Origin: Flavobacteriales bacterium UBA1112
Lineage (GTDB): Bacteria > Bacteroidota > Bacteroidia > Flavobacteriales_D > Sanyastnellaceae
DNA length: 10,418 bases
Assembly: GCA_002313415.1 (NCBI GenBank)
Contig: DCBH01000122.1
Coordinates: 1-10,418, forward strand
Direction of reading: 5' to 3'
Shown: positions 1 through 5,023 of the stretch, piece after piece
Layout of the letters: every line of letters begins with the position of its first letter
How positions within the stretch are numbered: position 1 is the first letter of the stretch
Program-made: the position numbers and the translations under genes
The notes under the pieces: model-generated
Databases searched by the model: none
What the model saw: only the letters and a program-made list of their open reading frames with translations
Told to the model about the DNA's origin: nothing

Positions 1-132
1 TTTGTCACGACGATTGAAAAGTTAGATGAAATGAGTGACCCCGAAAAGGTTCGCGAGTTCATCAATCTCGGCGATGAATTCATTGGAGGTGAGCGCGAGT
101 ACGAAGCTGTGAAGCGTTCCATCGGCGGCTGA
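1..132 (+). CDS. C-terminal end of an unidentified protein (partial)
   Basis: The reading frame is open from the first base of the window and ends with TGA at 130-132, giving the last 43 residues of a protein whose start lies outside. The tail is hydrophilic and charged, with an EKVREFINLGDEFIGG stretch, and ends in RSIGG. It has no membrane segment and looks like the helical C-terminus of a soluble protein. I do not recognise the family. The next gene starts 13 bases downstream on the same strand, so the two are probably co-transcribed. The coding call rests on the open frame, its natural protein-like composition and its position directly before another gene. Confidence 0.6.
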   Translation, partial: FVTTIEKLDEMSDPEKVREFINLGDEFIGGEREYEAVKRSIGG

Positions 133-145
133 CGCTGGATTTCAA

Positions 146-1036
146 GTGGCGCTTCTCGCCTCATCCCCCTCTCAACAGTCAGGCTTTGCATCCTGCGCAT
201 GGCTTGGAGATCAAGGTGTCCTGTTTCAATGCAGCGACGTCACTGTTGGCCTGACAAAAACCTCCTTGAAAGGCATATTTTCTTTGTTGTGCACCCCACC
301 TTGGGCCCTGCACATTGGACTCGACGGCAATCAAAGTACTCAGCGCACTTTGTTGTCGCAGTGCACGACTGCGTCGTCTGTGCTTTGCGTTTTAGACCTC
401 GGTCCTGCCGCACATGAGAACATACAAACTCCTCAAGGTTGGTGTGAAGTCATACGTCACACCAGACAATGCCAACGTCCAGCACACGGTGTTTGGAGCA
501 TTGGCAAATCCCGGCAAAAACAAGCCACACGTTTCCTCCAAGACGAAGGGTCAATCGACATTCGCCAAGATGAGGATGCTTGGACTGCGGTGATGTCCCT
601 TCATAAGTTGTCAAGGGCTCGAAAAAGTCTCGCTCATCATGGGAAAGAGTTGGCTGATCTCGTGGCTCGTTTGAAATCGCAACCTTGGACATTCGCAGTT
701 TTGGCACATGACAGAGAGGGGCATTGTGTTGCTTCTGGAGGCTTTGTCGTTTTACCCAACTCGACCTGTGTATATGCATTCGGAGGTCAGGTGCGGTCCA
801 ACTCGTCAGGCCGCGCATCTGTGGCCATGTTGCTTGCGGCCATGGAAGAAGCCAAAAGCCGAGGCTGCACCACATTTGATTTTGGCGGAAGCCAAGATGT
901 TGGAGTCGATCAATTTTACGCCGAGTTTGGCGCGGACGTAGTCCCCATGCGTCGATGGGTCAAAGCGCCATGGTGGTTTCAAAAGTGTTTTCCAGCCCTT
1001 TGGTCCACTTGGACCAAGTCCTCCCCTCATTTTTAA
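146..1036 (+). CDS. FemAB/GNAT-like acyltransferase
   Basis: Predicted 296-residue cytoplasmic protein of the GNAT superfamily, closest in pattern to the FemAB/BioF2-like acyltransferases that move an acyl or aminoacyl group onto cell-wall or sugar acceptors. The support is the C-terminal half: a beta-strand pair around 'FAVLAHDREGHCVASGGFVVL', then a helix, then the signature FDFGGSQDVGVDQFYAEFGA (about residues 244-263), which fits the family pattern of a strand, a GS turn and 'G..rFY..FGA'. The substrate cannot be inferred. The first 130 residues are less recognisable and contain several cysteines. The start is GTG at 146; the frame is open back to 113 but offers no ATG, and the next in-frame ATG is far inside. 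It lies 13 bases after the preceding partial gene. Its TAA stop overlaps the stop of the convergent dehydrogenase gene. Confidence 0.6.
   Translation: MALLASSPSQQSGFASCAWLGDQGVLFQCSDVTVGLTKTSLKGIFSLLCTPPWALHIGLDGNQSTQRTLLSQCTTASSVLCVLDLGPAAHENIQTPQGWCEVIRHTRQCQRPAHGVWSIGKSRQKQATRFLQDEGSIDIRQDEDAWTAVMSLHKLSRARKSLAHHGKELADLVARLKSQPWTFAVLAHDREGHCVASGGFVVLPNSTCVYAFGGQVRSNSSGRASVAMLLAAMEEAKSRGCTTFDFGGSQDVGVDQFYAEFGADVVPMRRWVKAPWWFQKCFPALWSTWTKSSPHF
1000..1017 (+). repeat. Perfect inverted repeat at the 3' end of the acyltransferase gene
   Basis: TTGGTCCA (1000-1007) and TGGACCAA (1010-1017) are exact reverse complements separated by two bases, so RNA could form a 7-8 bp hairpin. It lies inside the coding region, 16 bases before the stop codon. 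On the plus strand TTTTT follows at 1030-1034, about a dozen bases beyond the stem, which is too far for a textbook intrinsic terminator. Because the two convergent genes leave no intergenic space, this is the only visible candidate for a termination or 3'-end structure here. It could also be a chance palindrome. Confidence 0.4.
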
Positions 1037-2061
1037 ATTCGGCCCTTGGCGTGTATCTCCTCAACAACGCGGACCACTGCCAGGCCCTCTTCAATTGATG
1101 TAGCCACATCGTCGCCACCGAGTAACACATTGAACACATTGTCATACACGTGGTGGTGGTTGGCCGCCGATCCGGTGTAACCACCATAGTCATTGGGTGG
1201 CGGAGGCTGCTGCAAGTCGGGTCTGTTAGATTCTGGCAATTGAAACTCCTCCAAGCGATTCATGTATTGACCTCCGATTCTCACGGTTCCTGAACGACCT
1301 AAAACGGTCATGCTGCTTTCAAAGTTGCTGTGAGGTGCCGCTGTACTAAAGGTAAAGGTCCCCCAGCCGCCTTGTTCAAGGCGAAAACGTACCAATCCAC
1401 CATCCTCAAATTCGGTGTAGGGATGAACTTGATTGTAGAAATGGACATCCTCAACTTCAACGGGTCCAAAAACCCAAAGTAAAATGTCCAAAAAGTGGGA
1501 GAATTGCGTAAACAAGGGACCCCCGTCTTCTTCCATGGTACCACGCCACGATCCTCGCTGATAATATCGTTCATCGCGATTCCACAAACACTGCACATGA
1601 ACCTGCAACAACTCACCAAATTCTCTGGCCTCGTGAGCGCTCTTCAGCCAAGCAGCCGCTGGGGCATAGCGGTTCTGCATCACCCCAAAGACCTTGACCC
1701 CAGCCTCTTCTGCCAACTTTTTCAAGTTCTCGATCGACTTTGATGTCAGTCCCATCGGCTTTTCCAACACCACGTGACATCCAGCCACCACAGCTTCACA
1801 CGCCAACTCAACATGACTGCCATTGGGTGTAGCAACAGACACCACATCGAAATTCAACACTTTCAATGCATCGCTCAGCGAGGTAAAAGCCCTGGCTTCA
1901 CTCGCCCACATACGCGCAGGGACTTCTCCCCTTCCCTCCGAACTCCAAGCGAGATCAATCACGGCCACCAATTCACCTCGCGAGTCACCTTGAATCATGG
2001 CCACGTGGCGTTTTCCAATGTGTCCGCATCCCACCACAGCAAATCGCAGAGGAGCCTTCAT
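1033..2061 (-). CDS. Gfo/Idh/MocA-family oxidoreductase (WlbA/WbpB-like)
   Basis: 342-residue NAD(P)-dependent sugar dehydrogenase. The N-terminal Rossmann domain opens with the nucleotide-binding motif G11-C-G13-H-I-G16. The family-defining E100-K101-P102 follows strand 'HVVL', with Lys101 as the expected catalytic residue. The C-terminal alpha/beta domain has WRGT (172-175) and GGPLFTQFSHFLDILLW (180-196), which supplies His189 and Asp192 at the active site. The run QNRY(130-132)...WRGT...GG...H..D, and the tail NHHHVYDNV, resemble the WlbA/WbpB branch that oxidises UDP-N-acetylglucosaminuronate in surface-glycan synthesis. That substrate is inferred; other Gfo/Idh members act on inositol or other sugars. 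The length is normal and no motif is damaged. The ATG at 2059-2061 is preceded by a TACCTTTG box. The neighbouring acyltransferase could act on a related sugar, but it is convergent, so no operon links them. Confidence 0.85.
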   Translation of the reverse strand: MKAPLRFAVVGCGHIGKRHVAMIQGDSRGELVAVIDLAWSSEGRGEVPARMWASEARAFTSLSDALKVLNFDVVSVATPNGSHVELACEAVVAGCHVVLEKPMGLTSKSIENLKKLAEEAGVKVFGVMQNRYAPAAAWLKSAHEAREFGELLQVHVQCLWNRDERYYQRGSWRGTMEEDGGPLFTQFSHFLDILLWVFGPVEVEDVHFYNQVHPYTEFEDGGLVRFRLEQGGWGTFTFSTAAPHSNFESSMTVLGRSGTVRIGGQYMNRLEEFQLPESNRPDLQQPPPPNDYGGYTGSAANHHHVYDNVFNVLLGGDDVATSIEEGLAVVRVVEEIHAKGRI

Positions 2062-2065
2062 GACA

Positions 2066-2073
2066 CAAAGGTA
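2066..2073 (-). promoter_or_regulatory. Candidate -7 box of the dehydrogenase gene, leaderless spacing
   Basis: Read on the minus strand this is TACCTTTG, a full match to the Bacteroidota -7 consensus TAnnTTTG. Its last base lies five bases before the A of the ATG, with TGTC between. The known -7 element centres about seven bases before the transcription start, so the start would fall at or next to the ATG. No TTG -33 element is visible at the usual 19-21 base spacing, which lowers confidence. Confidence 0.55.
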
Positions 2074-2079
2074 GCGGAC

Positions 2080-2087
2080 TAACTTCG
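2080..2087 (+). promoter_or_regulatory. Candidate -7 box of the metal-receptor gene, leaderless spacing
   Basis: TAACTTCG matches TAnnTTTG at five of six fixed positions. It ends five bases before the ATG at 2092, with CATC between, the same spacing as the divergent box on the opposite strand. A TTC at 2057-2059 sits 20 bases upstream where TTG would be expected, so the -33 match is only partial. Confidence 0.45.
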
Positions 2088-2091
2088 CATC

Positions 2092-2853
2092 ATGCGCGTC
2101 ATTTCCTTAGTGCCGAGTTGGACTGAGTTTTTGCACGACCTCAACGTCGATGTCGTTGGACAGACCAAATATTGTGTCCGACCAAAATCCAAATTTCACA
2201 CCGTCACGCGCATTGGAGGAACCAAAAACATCAAGGTTGACCAAATCCTTGCTTTGAAACCCGATTTGGTTTTGGCAAATCGAGAGGAAAACGACCAAAT
2301 GCAGGTCGAACACCTGTCGCAGCATTTGCCAGCAGATGGAGTCATGCTCACTGACGTGCGGAAGATTGAGGACGCCTGGATAGAAATGGCACGCATTGGG
2401 GAACGCGTCGAGCGTTTGCAACGCACGCGGGACTTGTTAAGTCGAATTCAAGACGTTTGGGGGAATCCAAAGCCCGAGCGAGGCAAAGCTGGTTATGTCG
2501 TTTGGCCCTCACCATGGATGGTTGCAGGCCAAGACACCTACATTCACGATGTCATGCGTCATTGGGGTATCCGAAATGCCATTGGCAAGGATGTTGAGGG
2601 TCGGTACCCATCCACTGGAGATCAATCAGACGTCGGGGCGACTGCTGCATATCAGTGGCTCCTTCCCTCCGAACCCTTCCCGTTTCGGACCAAGCACCTT
2701 CATGCCTTTCAATCCACCCATTCCAACAGGCGCTTTCGTTTGGTGGATGGTGAATCTTTCAGTTGGTATGGTTCTCGGATGCTTCATGCAGCAGAACACC
2801 TTGAGGAGGTGGCTCAGTGGGTGTCTCTTCCCCCCAAGCATCAATTGCGCTAG
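2092..2853 (+). CDS. BtuF-like helical-backbone metal receptor without signal peptide
   Basis: 253-residue protein of the periplasmic-binding-protein fold used for vitamin B12 and iron-siderophore capture. It starts at once with the first core strand (RVISLVPSWTEFL), followed by G23-Q-T-K-Y-C28-V-R-P31 and I41-G-G-T-K-N46, then 'ALKPDLVLAN', the typical hinge-lobe order of the family. The second lobe has a YVVWPSPWMVAG strand and ends in LVDGESFSWYGSR (217-229), a stretch I associate with a Bacteroidota-specific subgroup. There is no signal peptide or lipobox before the first strand, so as annotated it stays in the cytoplasm, unlike BtuF itself. No transporter permease or ATPase gene is adjacent. 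The ligand is unknown; corrinoid or metal-chelate binding is inferred from the fold only. It could be a cytoplasmic binding or chaperone protein. The ATG at 2092 is the only sensible start. Confidence 0.75.
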   Translation: MRVISLVPSWTEFLHDLNVDVVGQTKYCVRPKSKFHTVTRIGGTKNIKVDQILALKPDLVLANREENDQMQVEHLSQHLPADGVMLTDVRKIEDAWIEMARIGERVERLQRTRDLLSRIQDVWGNPKPERGKAGYVVWPSPWMVAGQDTYIHDVMRHWGIRNAIGKDVEGRYPSTGDQSDVGATAAYQWLLPSEPFPFRTKHLHAFQSTHSNRRFRLVDGESFSWYGSRMLHAAEHLEEVAQWVSLPPKHQLR

Positions 2854-2857
2854 CTCC

Positions 2858-2873
2858 GTCAGGCTGTCAGGCT
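2858..2873 (+). repeat. Tandem 8-base duplication GTCAGGCT x2
   Basis: GTCAGGCT occurs twice in direct succession just after the stop codon of the metal-receptor gene. The junction creates TGTCAG, which matches the half-site of the palindrome found 55 bases further on. No terminator hairpin with a T-run is visible in this gap. The repeat may be chance or an auxiliary half-site. Confidence 0.5.
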
Positions 2874-2896
2874 ACTTCACACCATCCTGCCGCATC

Positions 2897-2950
2897 TGTC
2901 ATAAAAATGGAGTGCGTTTTGACAGGATGTCAGTATTCCAAGCGATGACA
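2897..2950 (+). promoter_or_regulatory. Candidate dnaK operator: TGACA/TGTCA palindrome with flanking half-sites
   Basis: The core is TGACAGGATGTCA at 2920-2932, a perfect 5-3-5 inverted repeat. The same half-site recurs as TGTCA at 2897-2901 and TGACA at 2946-2950, so the core is flanked on both sides. The group lies immediately upstream of a sigma-54-like promoter and about 70-120 bases before the dnaK ATG, where an enhancer or repressor would bind. It is not the CIRCE element bound by HrcA (different sequence and spacing), so a different stress regulator is implied. The binding protein is unknown. Confidence 0.5.
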
Positions 2951-2954
2951 CGGA

Positions 2955-2971
2955 TTGGCATCAGGTTTGGT
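2955..2971 (+). promoter_or_regulatory. Candidate sigma-54-type promoter for dnaK
   Basis: TTGGCATCAGGTTTGGT resembles the sigma-54 consensus TTGGCACG-N4-TTGCA. The -24 GG is at 2957-2958 and the -12 G at 2969, exactly 12 bases apart as required. The mismatch is GG instead of GC at -12. A start near 2982 would give a 5' leader of about 34 bases before the ATG at 3016. The palindrome upstream would fit an activator site. Sequence resemblance only; the match could be coincidental. Confidence 0.4.
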
Positions 2972-3003
2972 CTATGGAGGGCAAAACAAACGAAAAAACA
3001 ATC

Positions 3004-3011
3004 AATCCTTG
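3004..3011 (+). promoter_or_regulatory. Weak -7-like box directly before dnaK
   Basis: AATCCTTG matches TAnnTTTG at four of six fixed positions and ends five bases before the dnaK ATG, with CAAC between. It is listed because the spacing is the same as at the other transcription-unit starts in this window. Taken alone it would not be called. Confidence 0.25.
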
Positions 3012-3015
3012 CAAC

Positions 3016-4926
3016 ATGAGTAAAATCATTGGCATCGACCTCGGAACCACCAACAGCTGCGTTGCAGTGATGGAAGGAAACGAACCCGTGGTCATCAACA
3101 ACAGCGAAGGCAAGCGCACAACTCCATCTGTGGTAGCCTTCATCGACGGTGGAGAGCGCAAAGTAGGAGAACCTGCAAAGCGCCAAGCCATCACAAACCC
3201 AACCAAGACCATCTCCAGCATCAAACGCTTTATGGGCTCGAGCTTTAGCGAAGTCAACAAAGAGGCTGGCCGCGTGGCTTACAAAGTCGTGAAAGGGGAC
3301 AACAACACGCCTCGAGTACAAATCGACGACCGCCAATACACACCACAAGAAATTTCAGCCATGACGCTTCAAAAAATGAAGCGTACAGCAGAAGAATACC
3401 TCGGTCAAGAAGTCACAGGAGCTGTGATCACAGTTCCCGCATATTTCAATGACAGTCAACGCCAGGCAACGAAAGAAGCTGGCGAAATCGCGGGGCTCGA
3501 AGTGAAGCGAATCATCAATGAACCAACCGCGGCGGCTTTGGCTTACGGACTGGATAAAAAGTCCACAGACCAAAAAATTGTGGTTTTTGATTTGGGAGGT
3601 GGAACACATGATGTGAGTATCCTAGAACTTGGTGATGGGGTGTTCGAAGTTCTATCCACAGACGGAGACACTCACCTTGGTGGTGACGACTTCGACCAAG
3701 CCATCATCGAATGGCTTGTTGACGAGTTCAAGGCCGAAAACAGCGGACTTGACCTGAGCAAAGACCCCATGGCTTTGCAACGGCTGAAAGAGGCCGCGGA
3801 AAAGTCCAAAATCGAACTTTCAAGTACGACGAGTTCAGAAATCAACTTGCCCTACATCATGCCCGTGGATGGTGTGCCAAAACACTTGGTACGAAGCTTA
3901 ACCCGCGCAAAATTTGAACAGTTGGTGGACAGCCTTGTAAAGAGGTCTATTGAGCCTTGCATGACAGCTCTCAAAGCCGCTGGTCTGGACAAAGGCGACA
4001 TTGATGAGGTGATTCTCGTGGGCGGAACTACGAGAATACCCGCAGTTCAAGACGCAGTAAAATCTTACTTCGGCAAAGAACCTTCGAAGGGGGTGAATCC
4101 AGACGAAGTTGTGGCCGTTGGTGCCGCCATCCAAGGTGGTGTCTTGACGGGAGACGTCAAAGATGTTCTCCTCCTAGATGTAACACCCTTGTCTCTGGGA
4201 ATTGAAACCATGGGGGGAGTCTTCACCAAGCTCATTGATGCAAACACCACGATCCCCGCGAAGAAATCGGAGACATTCTCAACGGCAAGTGACAATCAAC
4301 CAAGCGTGGAAATCCACGTTTTACAAGGTGAGCGTGCCATGGCAGCAGACAACAAAACCATAGGTCGCTTCCACTTGGCAGACATCCCTCCAGCACCAAG
4401 AGGCACACCCCAAATCGAAGTCACATTTGACATTGACGCCAACGGCATCATCAATGTCAGTGCGAAAGACAACGCGACAGGAAAAGAACAAAGCATCAAA
4501 ATCGAAGCTTCAAGCGGTTTGAGTGACGATGAAATCGCGCGCATGAAAGCCGATGCTGAAGCAAACGCGGATGCTGACGCTCAAGCCAAAGAACGAGCCG
4601 ATGTGCTCAATCAGGCAGATGCCTTGGTTTTCCAAACGGAGAAGCAATTGAAGGAATTTGGTGAGAAAATTCCAGAAGACAAGATGTCACCAATCAAGGA
4701 CGCCTTGGAAAACCTCAAAAAGGCACACAGCGAGCAGGATATTGACGGTTGCAAATCGGGCATTGAGACACTCAATGCTGCCTTCCAGGCTGCAAGTCAA
4801 GAAATGTATGCAGCGCAACAAGCTGCAGGAGGCGATGACGCGGGCAATGCTGGGGATGCCAGTGCATCTTCCGACGGCGATGCTGAGGTCACTGATGTGG
4901 ACTTTGAAGAGGTGAAGGAGAACTAA
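3016..4926 (+). CDS. dnaK: Chaperone DnaK (Hsp70)
   Basis: 636-residue ATP-driven cytoplasmic chaperone that binds exposed hydrophobic stretches of unfolded proteins together with DnaJ and GrpE. The N-terminal ATPase domain starts with G6-I-D-L-G-T-T-N-S-C15 (phosphate 1), has the phosphate-2 loop FDLGGGTHDVSIL near 193-205 and the adenosine loop ILVGGTTRIPAVQ near 333-345. The interdomain linker LLLDVTPLSLGIET is near 384-398, followed by the peptide-binding beta domain and helical lid. A disordered Gly/Ala/Asp tail ends in EVTDVDFEEVKEN, the usual C-terminal motif. His replaces the usual Phe in GGGTFDVS, a variant I know from Bacteroidota DnaK. The start MSKIIGIDLG at 3016 is chosen by homology; an in-frame ATG at 2974 would add 14 unrelated residues and lies at or before the expected transcription start. 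Neither grpE nor dnaJ is adjacent. An intrinsic terminator follows, so the gene is monocistronic. Confidence 0.98.
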   Translation: MSKIIGIDLGTTNSCVAVMEGNEPVVINNSEGKRTTPSVVAFIDGGERKVGEPAKRQAITNPTKTISSIKRFMGSSFSEVNKEAGRVAYKVVKGDNNTPRVQIDDRQYTPQEISAMTLQKMKRTAEEYLGQEVTGAVITVPAYFNDSQRQATKEAGEIAGLEVKRIINEPTAAALAYGLDKKSTDQKIVVFDLGGGTHDVSILELGDGVFEVLSTDGDTHLGGDDFDQAIIEWLVDEFKAENSGLDLSKDPMALQRLKEAAEKSKIELSSTTSSEINLPYIMPVDGVPKHLVRSLTRAKFEQLVDSLVKRSIEPCMTALKAAGLDKGDIDEVILVGGTTRIPAVQDAVKSYFGKEPSKGVNPDEVVAVGAAIQGGVLTGDVKDVLLLDVTPLSLGIETMGGVFTKLIDANTTIPAKKSETFSTASDNQPSVEIHVLQGERAMAADNKTIGRFHLADIPPAPRGTPQIEVTFDIDANGIINVSAKDNATGKEQSIKIEASSGLSDDEIARMKADAEANADADAQAKERADVLNQADALVFQTEKQLKEFGEKIPEDKMSPIKDALENLKKAHSEQDIDGCKSGIETLNAAFQAASQEMYAAQQAAGGDDAGNAGDASASSDGDAEVTDVDFEEVKEN

Positions 4927-4945
4927 ACATTTCTAACCAACAATG

Positions 4946-4977
4946 AAAAGCCCCGCCTGTGTGCGGGGTTTTTTTTT
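4946..4977 (+). terminator. Intrinsic terminator of dnaK
   Basis: CCCCGC (4951-4956) pairs with GCGGGG (4963-4968) across a six-base loop CTGTGT. The stem extends through a G-T pair and A-T pairs from the preceding AAAA, and nine T residues follow (4969-4977). It begins 19 bases after the dnaK stop and rules out a start of the next gene at the ATG at 4943, which would place the hairpin inside coding sequence. Confidence 0.95.
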
Positions 4978-5011
4978 GCCTGGCGTGAACCGCGTGCCAA
5001 CAGAGGTGTTC

Positions 5012-5019
5012 CAATTTTG
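5012..5019 (+). promoter_or_regulatory. Candidate -7 box of the transporter operon, leaderless spacing
   Basis: CAATTTTG matches TAnnTTTG at five of six fixed positions. It ends five bases before the ATG at 5024, with CATT between. It lies just downstream of the dnaK terminator, where the promoter of a new transcription unit is expected. No TTG -33 element is seen at the usual distance. Confidence 0.5.
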
Positions 5020-5023
5020 CATT

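Noticed and set aside
2974..3015. ATG at 2974 as the start of dnaK
   Set aside because: DnaK proteins begin M-x-K-I-I-G-I-D-L-G, which fits the ATG at 3016. The extra 14 residues have no counterpart.
2495..3019. 174-codon plus-strand frame spanning the end of the metal-receptor gene and the gap before dnaK
   Set aside because: Most of it overlaps the metal-receptor gene in another frame, and the translation has no family features.
2899..3348. 149-codon open frame on the minus strand across the dnaK upstream region and 5' end
   Set aside because: It lies antisense to highly conserved dnaK codons, contains no recognisable domain, and covers the dnaK regulatory gap. It is a by-product of the opposite strand.
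4978..5000. Sigma-54-like promoter (CTGGCGTG...) before the transporter
   Set aside because: No GC lies 12 bases after the GG, so the -24/-12 spacing fails.
4943..5023. Upstream ATG at 4943 as the start of the transporter gene
   Set aside because: It would place the strong dnaK terminator inside the coding region. The added 27 residues resemble nothing in the family, and the ATG at 5024 has its own -7-like box.
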